A stretch of 64,000 bases of DNA, from assembly GCF_014656215.1 (NCBI RefSeq), contig NZ_BNBZ01000004.1:124001-188000 (forward strand). Reading direction: 5' to 3'. Shown here in pieces: positions 12,834 to 22,535 of this stretch (its first letter is position 1; each line of letters opens with the position of its first letter). Source of the DNA: Streptomyces zaomyceticus. GTDB lineage: Bacteria; Actinomycetota; Actinomycetes; Streptomycetales; Streptomycetaceae. The notes below the pieces were generated by a model that was not told where the DNA came from, did not search any database, and saw only the letters and a program-made list of their open reading frames with translations. A program made the position numbers and the translations under genes.

Positions 12834-14333
12834 ATGACGGACAACATCATCATCAAGCTCACCGCGGCCGAGATCGCCGGGAAGATCGCCGCCGGCGAGC
12901 TGACCGCCGTCGAGGTCACCGAGGCGCACCTCGCCCGCATCGAGGCCGTCGACGAGAAGGTCCACGCCTTCCTGCACGTCGACCGTGAGGGCGCGCTCGC
13001 CCAGGCCCGCGCCGTCGACGAGAAGCGCGCCCGGGGCGAGAAGCTCGGCCCGCTCGCCGGTGTGCCGCTCGCGCTCAAGGACATCTTCACCACCGCCGGC
13101 ATGCCGACGACCGTGGGCTCGAAGATCCTCGAGGGCTGGATCCCGCCGTACGACGCGACCCTGGTCAAGAACCTGAAGGCCGCCGACGTCGTCATCCTCG
13201 GCAAGACCAACATGGACGAGTTCGCGATGGGCTCCTCGACGGAGAACAGCGCGTACGGCCCGACCGGCAACCCCTGGGACCTGACCCGGATCCCCGGCGG
13301 CTCCGGCGGCGGCTCGTCCGCCGCCCTCGCCGCGTACGAGGCGCCGCTCGCGATCGGCACGGACACCGGCGGTTCCATCCGCCAGCCCGCCGCCGTCACC
13401 GGCACCGTCGGCGTCAAGCCCACGTACGGCGGTGTCTCCCGCTACGGCATGGTGGCCTTCTCCTCCTCCCTCGACCAGGGCGGCCCCTGCGCCCGTACGG
13501 TCCTGGACGCGGCCCTGCTCCACGAGGCGATCGCCGGGCACGACCCGCTCGACTCGACCTCCATCGACGCCCCGGTCCCGCCGGTCGTCGAGGCCGCCCG
13601 CAACGGCTCCGTCGCCGGTATGCGCGTCGGTGTCGTCAAGCAGTTCCGCGGCGAGGGCTACCAGGCCGGTGTCGTGCAGCGCTTCGACGAGTCCGTCGAG
13701 CTGCTGAAGTCGCTCGGTGCCGAGATCGTCGAGCTGGACTGCCCGACCTTCGACCTCGCCCTCTCGGCGTACTACCTGATCGCGCCGTCCGAGTGCTCCT
13801 CGAACCTGGCCCGCTTCGACGCCATGCGCTACGGCCTCCGGGTCGGCGACGACGGCACCCGTTCGGCCGAGGACGTCACCGCCCTCACCCGTGAGGCCGG
13901 CTTCGGCGACGAGGTCAAGCGCCGCATCATCCTCGGTACGTACGCGCTCAGCTCCGGCTACTACGACGCGTACTACGGCTCGGCCCAGAAGGTCCGGACC
14001 CTGATCACCCGCGAGTTCGAGAAGGCCTTCGAGGAGGTGGACGTGATCGTCTCCCCGACGACCCCCACCACCGCCTTCCCGATCGGCGAGCGTGCCGACG
14101 ACCCGATGGCCATGTACCTCGCGGACCTGTGCACCATCCCGACCAACCTGGCCGGCAACGCCGCCATGTCGCTGCCCTGCGGCCTGGCGCCCGAGGACGG
14201 TCTGCCGGTCGGTCTGCAGATCATCGCTCCCGCCATGAAGGACGACCGCCTTTACAAGGTCGGAGCCGCCGTCGAGGCCGCCTTCGTGGAAAAGTGGGGG
14301 CACCCGCTGCTCGAGGAGGCTCCGTCGCTGTGA
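12834..14333 (+). CDS. gatA: Amidotransferase subunit GatA (amidase)
   Basis: 499 aa. Amidase-signature enzyme that releases ammonia from glutamine for transfer to mischarged Glu-tRNA(Gln)/Asp-tRNA(Asn). The catalytic Lys is in PLALKDIF (near residue 82), the Ser-cis-Ser-Lys system continues in the glycine/serine loop [11 protein letters not shown] and the nucleophile Ser in [11 protein letters not shown]. Start [18 protein letters not shown] is the usual Streptomyces N-terminus. It follows gatC by 5 bases and its stop overlaps the GTG of the small downstream gene (GTGA), indicating coupled translation. Confidence 0.97.
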   Translation: MTDNIIIKLTAAEIAGKIAAGELTAVEVTEAHLARIEAVDEKVHAFLHVDREGALAQARAVDEKRARGEKLGPLAGVPLALKDIFTTAGMPTTVGSKILEGWIPPYDATLVKNLKAADVVILGKTNMDEFAMGSSTENSAYGPTGNPWDLTRIPGGSGGGSSAALAAYEAPLAIGTDTGGSIRQPAAVTGTVGVKPTYGGVSRYGMVAFSSSLDQGGPCARTVLDAALLHEAIAGHDPLDSTSIDAPVPPVVEAARNGSVAGMRVGVVKQFRGEGYQAGVVQRFDESVELLKSLGAEIVELDCPTFDLALSAYYLIAPSECSSNLARFDAMRYGLRVGDDGTRSAEDVTALTREAGFGDEVKRRIILGTYALSSGYYDAYYGSAQKVRTLITREFEKAFEEVDVIVSPTTPTTAFPIGERADDPMAMYLADLCTIPTNLAGNAAMSLPCGLAPEDGLPVGLQIIAPAMKDDRLYKVGAAVEAAFVEKWGHPLLEEAPSL

Positions 14334-14575
14334 GTACCAGTGCACTGCAGAAGGCCAAGGGCTTCAAGAAGTCCAAGACCGGCACGTACCTGTCCATCGG
14401 CACCACCGCGTTCGGCCTGATGGGTGTCGTCAAGCGCGCCCGTACGGCCCGCAGCGAGCACGACACGCTCAAGCTGATCGACGCCGTCGTCTCCGCCGCC
14501 GCCATCGCCACCGGTGTCGCTCTCCTCGTCCGCGAGCTGAAGCGCATCGGTGACGACGACGTCCTGTTCGGCTGA
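14330..14575 (+). CDS. Small conserved membrane-associated protein within the gat operon
   Basis: 81 aa from GTG, overlapping the gatA stop by 4 bases and ending 26 bases before gatB. The N-terminus is Lys-rich ([11 protein letters not shown]), followed by one weak hydrophobic stretch ([15 protein letters not shown]) and a second one ([18 protein letters not shown]), so one or two membrane helices are likely. No enzyme motif is present. A protein at this place between gatA and gatB is typical for Streptomyces but I know no function. Third codon positions are G/C-rich, supporting a real gene. Confidence 0.75.
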   Translation: MSTSALQKAKGFKKSKTGTYLSIGTTAFGLMGVVKRARTARSEHDTLKLIDAVVSAAAIATGVALLVRELKRIGDDDVLFG

Positions 14576-14601
14576 GGCCGAAGGCATCAGAGGGAATTCT
14601 C

Positions 14602-16113
14602 GTGACTGTCACTGAACTGCTGTCGTACGAAGCGGCGCTCGCCGAGTACGACCCCGTCATGGGCCTGGAGGTCCATGTCGAGCTCGGCACCAGGACGAAG
14701 ATGTTCTGCGGCTGCTCGACCGAGCTGGGCGCCGAGCCCAACTCGCAGACCTGCCCGACCTGTCTCGGCCTGCCCGGCTCGCTCCCGGTCGTCAACGCGA
14801 TCGGCGTCGAGTCCGCCATCAAGATCGGCCTCGCGCTGCACTGCGAGATCGCCGAGTGGTGCCGCTTCGCCCGGAAGAACTACTTCTATCCGGACATGCC
14901 GAAGAACTTCCAGACCTCCCAGTACGACGAGCCGATCGCCTTCAACGGCTACCTGGACGTCCAGCTGGAGGACGGCGAGGTCTTCCGCGTGGAGATCGAG
15001 CGCGCCCACATGGAGGAGGACACCGGCAAGTCGCTGCACGTCGGCGGCGCCACCGGCCGTATCCACGGCGCGTCCCACTCCCTGCTCGACTACAACCGGG
15101 CCGGCATCCCGCTCATCGAGATCGTCACCAAGCCGATCGAGGGCGCGGGCGAGCGGGCCCCCGAGGTCGCCAAGGCGTACGTCGCCGAGCTGCGCGAGCT
15201 GATCCGTGCCCTCGGCGTCTCCGACGCGCGCATGGACAAGGGCCAGATGCGCTGCGACGTGAACCTGTCGCTGCGCCCGCACGGCACCGAGAAGTTCGGC
15301 ACCCGCTCGGAGACGAAGAACGTCAACTCGCTCCGTTCGGTGGAGCGCGCGGCCCGTTTCGAGATCCAGCGCCACGCCGCGGTGCTGTCCTCCGGCGGCT
15401 CGATCGTGCAGGAGACCCGTCACTTCCACGAGGACGACGGCTCCACCACCTCGGGCCGTATCAAGGACAACGCCGAGGACTACCGGTACTTCCCGGAGCC
15501 CGACCTCGTCCCCGTCGCCCCGGCCCGCGCCTGGGTCGAGGAGCTGCGGGCCACGCTGCCCGAGCCGCCGCGGGTGCGCCGCAACCGGCTGCGCGAGGAG
15601 TGGGGCGTGTCCGAGCTGGACATGCAGTCCATCCTCAACGCCGGCGCGGTCGAGGCGATCGTCGCCACGATCGAGGCGGGCGCGGACGCGGCCTCGGCCC
15701 GCAAGTGGTGGATGGGCGAGCTTGCCCGCAACGCCAACGAGCAGGGCGTGTCGCTGGAGGAGCTGGCGATCACCCCGGCGGACGTGGCCCGGGTCTCCGC
15801 CCTGGTCGCCGCCGGTGACCTCAACGACAAGCTGGCCCGTCAGGTCATCGAGGGCGTTCTCGCCGGCGAGGGCACCCCTGACGAGGTCGTCGAGAAGCGC
15901 GGTCTGAAGGTCGTCTCCGACGACGGCGCGCTCGGCGCGGCGGTCGAGGAGGCCATCGCGGGCAACGCGGCCATCGCCGACAAGATCCGCGGCGGCAAGG
16001 TCGCGGCGGTCGGCGCCCTGGTCGGCGCGGTCATGAAGGCCACGCGTGGCCAGGCCGACGCGGCGAAGGTGAAGGACCTGATCCTGGAGAAGCTGGGCGT
16101 CAGCGAGGGCTGA
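14602..16113 (+). CDS. gatB: Amidotransferase subunit GatB
   Basis: 503 aa. Binds the mischarged tRNA and carries out phosphorylation and amidation of the Glu/Asp moiety. The family opening [10 protein letters not shown], the zinc-binding cysteines (CGCSTELG and CPTCLGLPG), [11 protein letters not shown], and the phosphate region [11 protein letters not shown] are all present, as is the C-terminal YqeY-like helical tail (from about residue 400) that contacts tRNA. GAGGG lies 7 bases before the GTG start. It is the last gene of the gat operon and is followed by a strong hairpin. Confidence 0.96.
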   Translation: MTVTELLSYEAALAEYDPVMGLEVHVELGTRTKMFCGCSTELGAEPNSQTCPTCLGLPGSLPVVNAIGVESAIKIGLALHCEIAEWCRFARKNYFYPDMPKNFQTSQYDEPIAFNGYLDVQLEDGEVFRVEIERAHMEEDTGKSLHVGGATGRIHGASHSLLDYNRAGIPLIEIVTKPIEGAGERAPEVAKAYVAELRELIRALGVSDARMDKGQMRCDVNLSLRPHGTEKFGTRSETKNVNSLRSVERAARFEIQRHAAVLSSGGSIVQETRHFHEDDGSTTSGRIKDNAEDYRYFPEPDLVPVAPARAWVEELRATLPEPPRVRRNRLREEWGVSELDMQSILNAGAVEAIVATIEAGADAASARKWWMGELARNANEQGVSLEELAITPADVARVSALVAAGDLNDKLARQVIEGVLAGEGTPDEVVEKRGLKVVSDDGALGAAVEEAIAGNAAIADKIRGGKVAAVGALVGAVMKATRGQADAAKVKDLILEKLGVSEG

Positions 16114-16130
16114 TTCCCGGGGGACCCGTG

Positions 16131-16205
16131 ACGAGGGGCGGTGCGGCTGTCGTGAGACGGCCGCACCGCCCCTCGTGCGTGAGGAGCGGCCGCACCGCCC
16201 CTCGT
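16131..16205. terminator. gatB terminator with duplicated 3' arm
   Basis: The 17-base left arm at 16131-16147 is perfectly complementary to 16160-16176 (12-base loop) and again to a second copy of the same arm at 16189-16205. The two right arms lie in a direct repeat of about 25 bases with a 29-base period. Either pairing gives a very stable GC hairpin. There is no T-run, as is usual for Streptomyces terminators. Confidence 0.75.
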
Positions 16206-16330
16206 GCGTGAGCTGCCGCGGTCGGGCGAGCACGGCGCAGGTCGGTGTGCGGTCGGCCTCGTCCTCGGTGCGCCTGTACGGCGCGGTGCCGGGCGGGCGT
16301 TCGTGGCCGGAAATCGCTTGGACTCCCGTC

Positions 16331-16440
16331 ACGTCCCCTTGGACGTTCACCACCGCGCCCCCGCCGGGTCTTCTCGGCGTCACCCCGGCTCACTACCGTC
16401 CCCGACGTACCACCCAATGGCTCGAAGGCGAACCATTGGG
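16331..16440 (+). promoter_or_regulatory. Leader and promoter region of the phospholipase C gene
   Basis: The 347-base gap between gatB and the phospholipase gene holds the gatB terminator and then this region. ACGTCC/GGACGT (16331-16346) is a 6-bp-arm palindrome. TACCGT at 16394-16399 is a plausible -10. Downstream, CCCAATGG (16413-16420) and CCATTGGG (16433-16440) form a perfect 8-bp stem with a 12-base loop in the presumed 5' leader, ending 9 bases before the ribosome site. A single GTTCACC at 16345 resembles one PHO-box half but lacks the required 11-bp repeat. Confidence 0.4.
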
Positions 16441-16460
16441 CCGTCGACTGGAGGTCGGTC

Positions 16461-18551
16461 TTGTCATCCGAGATGTCCCGCAGAAGGCTCCTCGCACTGG
16501 GCGGCGGCGCCCTCGGTGTCGCCGCCGCCGGTTCGCTGCTGCCGCCGTCGTTGCAGGCCGCGATGGCCGCGGAGCCCCCGGCCGGGGGGATGTCGGCCGT
16601 CCGGCACGTAGTGATCCTGATGCAGGAGAACCGTTCCTTCGACCACTACTTCGGCACCCTTCGCGGCGTCCGCGGATTCGGCGACCGCAATGCCATTGAA
16701 CTGCCCACCGGCAGGCCGGTGTTCGAGCAGCCCGCCGGACCCGACCGGACCGTGCTCCCCTTCCCGATCCGCGGCGCCGCCGAGACCCAGCAGAAGGACC
16801 TCCAGTACATCGGAGACCTCGACCACTCCTGGAGCGGAGGCGGCAAGGCCTGGCGCCAGGGCTGGATGGACGGTTGGGTCTCGGCCAAGACCGCCGCCAC
16901 CATGGCGTACTACGACCGGCGGGACATCCCCCTGCACTACGAGCTCGCCGACACCTTCACCGTCTGCGACGCCTACCACTCCTCCGTCCACACCTCGACG
17001 AGCCCCAACCGCAACCACCTCTGGTCCGGCTGGACCGGCTTCGAGGCCGACGGCAGCAGGGCCGTCACCAACGCCGCGTACGCCGAGGGCACCCACCCCG
17101 GCTACGGCTGGTCCACCTACGCCGAGCGCCTCGAGGCCGCCGGACGCAGCTGGAAGACGTACACCGAGTGGGAGAACTTCACCGACAACAACATCGAGTT
17201 CTTCACCAGCTTCAAGAAGATCGCCCGCAAGGCGCTCACCCACACCGGCGGCCACACCTTCATGGAGTCCTTCTACGCCGCCGTCCGCGGTACGAAGGAC
17301 CCCGCCGAGCGCGCCCGGCTCCTCGATCTCCTGGAGCAGGGTGTCGCCGGGCTCACGAAGGCCGAGCGCTCCCTCTTCGAGCGCGGACTGCGCCGCGTCG
17401 AGAGCGGCACCCTCGCCGACGCCTTCCGCGCCGACGTCTCCGCCGGCACCCTCCCCGAGGTCTCCTACCTCGTGCCCTCCGCGATCGACTCCGAGCACCC
17501 CGGCTCGTCCTCGCCGATCGCCTCCGCGACCCTCGTCTACAAGGTGCTGGACGCCCTCGGCGCGCACCCGGACGTCTGGCGCCACACCGTCGTCCTGATC
17601 AACTACGACGAGAACGACGGCTTCTTCGATCATGTGCCGCCGCCGGTCCCGCCGACGGACGACACGGACGAGCGCTGGAAGGGCCTGCCCACCGGCCTCG
17701 GCATCCGGGTCCCGCTGCTCGTCGTCTCCCCGTGGTCGGTCGGCGGCTACGTCTGCTCGGAGACCTTCGACCACACCTCGGTGATCCGGTTCCTGGAGAA
17801 GCTCACGGGCGTCCGGGAGCCCAACATCACCCCCTGGCGCCGGGCCGTCACCGGCGACCTCACCTCCGCCTTCGACTTCAAGCGGGGCCGTCGGCAGCCC
17901 GACGTCGAGCCGCCGGGCCCGATCCCGCCCTTCAGCGGCCGCTGGCGGCCGCAGCCCCCGGCCGTCCAGCGGATGCCCGTCCAGGAGCCCGGCGTCCGTC
18001 GCGCCCGCCCCCTGCCGTACCAGCCGGACGCCTCCGCGACCGTCGGGACCGGCTCGGTCCGCGTGGCCCTCGGCAACCAGGGGAAGGCGAGCGCGCACTT
18101 CGCCCTCTACCCGTACGCGGGTGAGTTCGACGTCCCGCAGCACCAGGACGTCAGGGGGACGGGGGAGTGGACCGTCCCCGTCCCGGGTGATCACTACCGC
18201 TTCACGATCACCGGCCCCAACGGCTTCCGCCGCGAGTTCGAGGGCCCCGCGGCGGGCGGCGCCGAGCTCGTCTCCCGGATCGATCATCACGACCGCGACC
18301 TGCACCTCACCGTGCGCAACACCGGATCGGCCCCCGTCTCCTTCACCGTCGGGCCGCTGGGGTACGTCGACGAGGACGACCTCGTCGACTGGACCCGCAC
18401 CGTCACGGTGAAGCCCGGCAGGACCCGTACCGTCGTCCACTCGGCCGCGGACGCGCACGGCTGGTACGACGTCGAGGTGACCGCACCCGGTGGCTTCCGC
18501 CGCCGGCTCATGGGCCACATCGAGAACGGCCGCGCCAGCGTCTCCGGCTGA
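16461..18551 (+). CDS. Phosphocholine-type phospholipase C, Tat-secreted
   Basis: 696 aa. Hydrolyses phospholipid headgroups (phosphocholine-type PLC family, acid-phosphatase-like fold), outside the cell. A Tat signal is clear: SRRRLLALGGG followed by a hydrophobic run to about residue 35. The active-site region is VILMQENRSFDHYFG, with the metal-binding Glu-Asn pair; later DENDGFFDHVPPP and FDHTSVIRF supply metal ligands. Two C-terminal DUF756 beta domains occupy about 520-605 and 610-690. The TTG at 16461 is chosen because GGAGGT ends 5 bases before it; the ATG at 16473 would be 17 bases away. The gene stands alone between two terminators. Confidence 0.9.
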   Translation: MSSEMSRRRLLALGGGALGVAAAGSLLPPSLQAAMAAEPPAGGMSAVRHVVILMQENRSFDHYFGTLRGVRGFGDRNAIELPTGRPVFEQPAGPDRTVLPFPIRGAAETQQKDLQYIGDLDHSWSGGGKAWRQGWMDGWVSAKTAATMAYYDRRDIPLHYELADTFTVCDAYHSSVHTSTSPNRNHLWSGWTGFEADGSRAVTNAAYAEGTHPGYGWSTYAERLEAAGRSWKTYTEWENFTDNNIEFFTSFKKIARKALTHTGGHTFMESFYAAVRGTKDPAERARLLDLLEQGVAGLTKAERSLFERGLRRVESGTLADAFRADVSAGTLPEVSYLVPSAIDSEHPGSSSPIASATLVYKVLDALGAHPDVWRHTVVLINYDENDGFFDHVPPPVPPTDDTDERWKGLPTGLGIRVPLLVVSPWSVGGYVCSETFDHTSVIRFLEKLTGVREPNITPWRRAVTGDLTSAFDFKRGRRQPDVEPPGPIPPFSGRWRPQPPAVQRMPVQEPGVRRARPLPYQPDASATVGTGSVRVALGNQGKASAHFALYPYAGEFDVPQHQDVRGTGEWTVPVPGDHYRFTITGPNGFRREFEGPAAGGAELVSRIDHHDRDLHLTVRNTGSAPVSFTVGPLGYVDEDDLVDWTRTVTVKPGRTRTVVHSAADAHGWYDVEVTAPGGFRRRLMGHIENGRASVSG

Positions 18552-18570
18552 GCATCCACGGTGAGCCGTT

Positions 18571-18611
18571 GTGCCCGGGGTCGGGGACCGAGGTCCCGAA
18601 CCCCCGGGCAC
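18571..18611. terminator. Terminator after the phospholipase C gene
   Basis: GTGCCCGGGG (18571-18580) pairs perfectly with CCCCGGGCAC (18602-18611); an inner TCGGG/CCCGA pair extends the stem. It sits 19 bases after the phospholipase stop. No T-run. Confidence 0.8.
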
Positions 18612-18650
18612 CCCTGTGAGCATCGACACGAAAGGGACAAACGATCACGT

Positions 18651-18679
18651 TTGACTGCCACAGTGGGCGCACGTAGGTC
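18651..18679 (+). promoter_or_regulatory. Promoter of the MMPL gene
   Basis: TTGACT (18651-18656), a 17-base spacer and TAGGTC (18674-18679) form a good vegetative-type promoter about 60 bases upstream of the MMPL TTG start. TTTGACT matches five of six bases of the -35 consensus. Confidence 0.55.
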
Positions 18680-18740
18680 AAGCGTTCTTTTTCGGGCTGT
18701 TCCCGGTGAAGATCCTCGAACCACCCAGGGAGCACGTCCT

Positions 18741-21005
18741 TTGGCAGCCATCGCACGGTGGTGCATCAAGCACCGCCTCGTCGCCGTCCTGCTGTGGCTC
18801 GTCGCCCTCGGAGGGGTCGGCACCGCCGCGGTCGTCGCGGGCAGCGCGTACTCGAACGACTACGAGGTCCCCGGCACCGAGTCCGGCCGTGCCACCGCCC
18901 TCCTGGAGCGCGGCTTCCAGGGCCTCGGCGGCGACAGCGACACCATCGTCTGGCACACCGACAAGGGCAGCGTCCGCGCCGACGCCGTGGAGCAGCGCAT
19001 GACCGTGATGCTCGGCAAGGTCGCCGACCTGCCCGGCGTCGCCGCCGTCACCTCGCCGTACGGCGACACCCGGGGTCAGGTCAGCGAGGACGGACACACC
19101 GCCTACGCCACCGTCACCTTCCGAGAGCAGGCCGACGACATCCCCGAGGCCCAGGCCCGCGCCGTCGTCGACACGGCGAAGGCGGCGGCGAACGACGCCG
19201 AGGGTCTTCAGGTCGAGCTCGGCGGCAGCGCCGTCGCCCTCACCGAGGCCCCCGGCGGACACATCGCCGAGGTCGTCGGCGTCGCCGTCGCGGCCGTCGT
19301 GCTCTTCCTCGCCTTCGGCTCCCTCGCCGCCTCCGTACTCCCCATCGCGACCGCGCTCGTCAGCGTCGGCATCGCGTACTCCGGGATCGTGCTCCTCGGG
19401 CATCTGATGACCGTCGCCGACTTCGCCCCGATGCTCGGCATGCTCGTCGGCCTCGGCGTCGGCATCGACTACGCCCTCTTCATCGTCACCCGGCACCGCA
19501 GAGGCCTGAAACGCGGCCTGTCCGTCGCCGAGGCGGCCGAGACCGCCGTCGCCACCACCGGCCGCGCCGTCGTCTTCGCCGGGGCCACCGTCTGCATCGC
19601 CCTGCTCGGCATGCTGATCCTGCGGCTCAGCTTCCTCAACGGCGTCGCCATCGCCGCCTCCCTCACCGTCGTCCTCACGGTCGCCGCCTCGGTCACCCTC
19701 CTTCCGGCGCTGCTCTCGTTCATCGGCATGCGGGCACTTTCCCGGCGCGAACGCCGGGCCCTCGCCGAGCGCGGCCCGCAGCCCGAGCTGCCCACCGGCT
19801 TCGCCGCCCGCTGGTCCGCCTTCGTCGAGCGGCACCCCAAGCTCCTCGGCATCGTCGCCGCCGTCGTCATGGGCGTCCTCGCGCTGCCCACCCTCTCGCT
19901 CCACCTGGGCACCTCCGACCAGGGCAACGGCCCCGCCACCGCGACCACGCGGAAGGCCTACGACCTGATCGCCGACGGCTTCGGCCCCGGCACGAACGGC
20001 CCCCTCACCCTGGTCGCCGGGCTCGACGGCGCCGACGACCGGGTCGCCCTCGACGCGCTGCCGGCCGCACTGTCCGCCACCAAGGGCGTCGCGTCGGTCT
20101 CCCCGGTCACGTACAACAGCTCCGGCGACACCGCCGTCCTCACCGTCGTCCCCGACTCCTCGCCCCAGTCCAAGGCCACCAGTGAGCTCGTCGACCGGCT
20201 CCGCGCGGACGTCCTCCCGGAGGCCGAGGCCGGAAGTTCCCTGCAGGTGCACGTGGGCGGCGTCACCGCCTCGTACGACGACTTCGCCGAGATCATCATC
20301 GGCAAGCTGCCGCTCTTCGTCGGTGTCGTCATCGCCCTCGGCTGTCTGCTCCTCCTCCTCGCCTTCCGCTCGATCGGCATCCCGCTCAAGGCGGCCGTCA
20401 TGAACGTCGCGGCCGTCGCCGGCGCCTTCGGCGTCGTCGTGGCGATCTTCCAGTGGGGCTGGGGGAGCGAACTCCTCGGCCTCGGCAGCGCCGGGCCGAT
20501 CGAGCCCTTCCTCCCCGTGATCATGGTCTCCGTCCTCTTCGGACTCTCCATGGACTACCAGGTCTTCCTGGTCAGCCGGATGTACGAGGAGTGGCTGGAG
20601 ACCGGCGACAACCGGCGGGCGGTCCGGGTCGGCCTCGCCGAGACCAGCCGTGTCATCAACTCCGCCGCCGTGATCATGATCGCGGTCTTCCTGGCCTTCG
20701 TCCTCTCCGGCGACCGGGTCATCGCGATGTTCGGCATCGCGCTCGCCGCGGCCGTCGCCCTCGACGCCTTCGTCCTGCGGACGCTCCTCGTCCCCGCCCT
20801 CATGCACATGCTCGGCGGGGCGAACTGGTGGCTGCCGAAGTGGCTCGACCGCCTGCTGCCCCGGATCAGCATCGAACCTCCCGAGTGCCGCGAGGCCGCC
20901 GACGCGCGTGGGAAAATACCTGCTCAGCGTGTGACGGCCGGGGCAGCGGCCCTGCCCGCGGCCAGGGAGAAGAGGAACGACGATGTTCGCGATATCGCTG
21001 GGTGA
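18741..21005 (+). CDS. MMPL/RND-family membrane exporter
   Basis: 754 aa. Two tandem RND-like halves, each with one N-terminal membrane helix, an extracytoplasmic loop and five more helices: first half residues about 12-340, second about 380-725. The helix motifs GIDYALFIVTRHR and GLSMDYQVFLVSRMYEE carry the conserved Asp-Tyr pairs implicated in proton relay. Such proteins export lipids or hydrophobic compounds with proton motive force; the substrate here is unknown. The TTG start is preferred: AGGGAG lies 8 bases upstream and the sequence then begins LAAIARWCIKHR; a longer frame from GTG 18561 would run through the promoter. The 3' end overlaps the GNAT gene by 23 bases. Confidence 0.88.
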   Translation: MAAIARWCIKHRLVAVLLWLVALGGVGTAAVVAGSAYSNDYEVPGTESGRATALLERGFQGLGGDSDTIVWHTDKGSVRADAVEQRMTVMLGKVADLPGVAAVTSPYGDTRGQVSEDGHTAYATVTFREQADDIPEAQARAVVDTAKAAANDAEGLQVELGGSAVALTEAPGGHIAEVVGVAVAAVVLFLAFGSLAASVLPIATALVSVGIAYSGIVLLGHLMTVADFAPMLGMLVGLGVGIDYALFIVTRHRRGLKRGLSVAEAAETAVATTGRAVVFAGATVCIALLGMLILRLSFLNGVAIAASLTVVLTVAASVTLLPALLSFIGMRALSRRERRALAERGPQPELPTGFAARWSAFVERHPKLLGIVAAVVMGVLALPTLSLHLGTSDQGNGPATATTRKAYDLIADGFGPGTNGPLTLVAGLDGADDRVALDALPAALSATKGVASVSPVTYNSSGDTAVLTVVPDSSPQSKATSELVDRLRADVLPEAEAGSSLQVHVGGVTASYDDFAEIIIGKLPLFVGVVIALGCLLLLLAFRSIGIPLKAAVMNVAAVAGAFGVVVAIFQWGWGSELLGLGSAGPIEPFLPVIMVSVLFGLSMDYQVFLVSRMYEEWLETGDNRRAVRVGLAETSRVINSAAVIMIAVFLAFVLSGDRVIAMFGIALAAAVALDAFVLRTLLVPALMHMLGGANWWLPKWLDRLLPRISIEPPECREAADARGKIPAQRVTAGAAALPAAREKRNDDVRDIAG

Positions 21006-21540
21006 CGACGGTGCCGAGCTGAGGCCCCTGGAGCCCTGGCAGGCGGAGGAGTTCCTCGCCCACATGGACCGGGGACGCGAGTTCATCGGCGAGCACATCG
21101 CCCTTCCGGACTTCGTCGCGGACCTCGACTCCGCCCGCGCCTTCCTCCGCTCCTACGCGGAGAAGGCCGCGAACGACGCCGGACGCATCTACGGCATCTG
21201 GACCGGCGGCACGCTCGTCGGCGGCGTCCTCTTCCGGACCATGGACGTGGCGTACGGGACCGCCGAGGCGGGCTGCTGGCTGGAGCCCTCCGCCGTCGGC
21301 AAGGGGCTCATCACCCGGGCCTGCCGGGTCATCGTCGACTGGGCGGTCGAGGAGCGCGGCATCCACCGCGTCGAATGGCACGCCTCCACCGAGAACACGG
21401 CGAGCACCGCGGTCGCCCGCCGCCTCGGCATGACGCGCGAGGGCGTGCTGCGGGAGAACTACCCGCACCGCGGCACCCGCACGGACACCGAGGTCTGGGC
21501 CGTGCTGGCCCCGGAGTGGCGCGCGGCGAAGGCCTCGTAA
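20983..21540 (+). CDS. GNAT acetyltransferase, RimL/RimJ-like
   Basis: 185 aa. Resembles ribosomal-protein Ser/Ala N-acetyltransferases: GAELRPLEPWQAEEFLAHMD at the N-terminus, central AGCWLEPSAVGKGLITRA containing the acetyl-CoA pyrophosphate loop (V-G-K-G), and the C-terminal VEWHASTENTASTAVARRLGM and GVLRENY signature of this subfamily. The acceptor is unknown; protein N-termini or antibiotics are both precedented. AGAGGAA precedes the ATG. It overlaps the end of the MMPL gene, suggesting co-transcription. Confidence 0.85.
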   Translation: MFAISLGDDGAELRPLEPWQAEEFLAHMDRGREFIGEHIALPDFVADLDSARAFLRSYAEKAANDAGRIYGIWTGGTLVGGVLFRTMDVAYGTAEAGCWLEPSAVGKGLITRACRVIVDWAVEERGIHRVEWHASTENTASTAVARRLGMTREGVLRENYPHRGTRTDTEVWAVLAPEWRAAKAS

Positions 21541-21588
21541 CCCGGTTTCCTCATACGGTTCTCATACGGGGCGCCTAGCGTGCGCCGC

Positions 21589-22182
21589 ATGGACACCAAG
21601 ACGACGACAGAGAAGACCGGCGAGAGCGCGGAGAGCGCCGAAGGCGCCGAGAGCGCGAAGACCGCCGAGGCCGCGCCCGCCGAGGACACGGCCGTGGTCG
21701 TGCTGGACAAGCAGGCCGACGACCTGACCGACGACGCGGCCGACGCCCTGGCCGACGACGAGGACGACGAGGACGACCTGCTGTCCGAGGAAGCGGCCCC
21801 CGCCTCCTCCGGCATCGGCGGCGCCGCCGCGGCCGTGGTCTCCGCCGCTCTCGGAGCCGTCGCGCTCACCGGCACCTGGACCGGCAAGGTCGTCTCCGAG
21901 CGCGAGACCCTCCTCGGGCAGATCAAGACCTCCGGGTCCGGCACCCCGGCCCAGCAGATCTCCGAGATCTACGGCGACGCCTGGCACAGCACCGCCCTGG
22001 TGAACGGCGTCTTCTCGCTCGTCGCCCTCTTCGTCGCCGTCCTCGTGCTGATCCTCCCCGGGCGCCCCACCTGGGTCCGCTCGGTCGCCGTCGCCGGCGC
22101 CGTCCTCGGCGGCCTCGGGCTGCTCCTGTCGGCCGGTACCTACTTCGACCTGTTCCTGAGTCTCCCGACCGCCGGGTCCTGA
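21589..22182 (+). CDS. Acidic-tail membrane protein of unknown function
   Basis: 197 aa. The first 70 residues are highly acidic and low-complexity (Glu/Ala/Ser repeats, then DDEDDEDDLL), followed by three hydrophobic segments at about 77-97, 140-160 and 165-190. The N-terminal region is thus a cytoplasmic acidic tail on a small membrane protein. No family recognised. A TAGCGT hexamer ends 7 bases before ATG 21589 and there is no ribosome site, so a leaderless transcript is likely; GTG 21580 is an alternative start. A near-duplicate CTCATACGG pair (21551-21569) lies just upstream of the -10. Confidence 0.7.
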   Translation: MDTKTTTEKTGESAESAEGAESAKTAEAAPAEDTAVVVLDKQADDLTDDAADALADDEDDEDDLLSEEAAPASSGIGGAAAAVVSAALGAVALTGTWTGKVVSERETLLGQIKTSGSGTPAQQISEIYGDAWHSTALVNGVFSLVALFVAVLVLILPGRPTWVRSVAVAGAVLGGLGLLLSAGTYFDLFLSLPTAGS

Positions 22183-22330
22183 ACCGCCTAAGGCACCCCC
22201 GGGACCCGCCTAAGGACCCCCGTACCCCGAACATGCGGCACTCGCCCGATGTGGCCGCACCCCCTGGGAAACGAAAGTAGAGGCATCGCAAGGAGCGATA
22301 CCGAAACCGAGAAACCCAGGGAGCATCCCG

Positions 22331-22528
22331 ATGTTCGAGTACGAACTCCACCGCATGAACCACGCCCAGCTCGTCCGTGAGGCCGCCGCCGAGCGACTGT
22401 CCCACGAGGCCGCCGAGTCGGCCGGCTCCGCCAGGGGGCTGCGCCGCCTCGGCCGCCGGAGCGCCGGCCAGGACGCGGAGGGGCGGGTGAGCGACGGCTC
22501 ACGCGGGCGCTTCGTCCGGGCCGCGTGA
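22331..22528 (+). CDS. Small basic protein (65 aa) preceding the LuxR regulator
   Basis: 65 aa, MFEYELHRMNHAQLVREAA at the start and an Arg/Gly/Ser-rich tail. AGGGAG lies 8 bases before the ATG and G/C-rich third positions support coding. No motif recognised; similar short proteins beginning MFEYELHR occur in Streptomyces as far as I recall. It ends 7 bases before the LuxR regulator ORF and may be co-transcribed with it. Confidence 0.65.
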   Translation: MFEYELHRMNHAQLVREAAAERLSHEAAESAGSARGLRRLGRRSAGQDAEGRVSDGSRGRFVRAA

Positions 22529-22535
22529 CACCCGT

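Noticed and set aside
16345..16351. GTTCACC as a PHO box before the phospholipase C gene
   Set aside because: A PHO box needs at least two GTTCACC-like units with an 11-base period. The adjoining units do not match.
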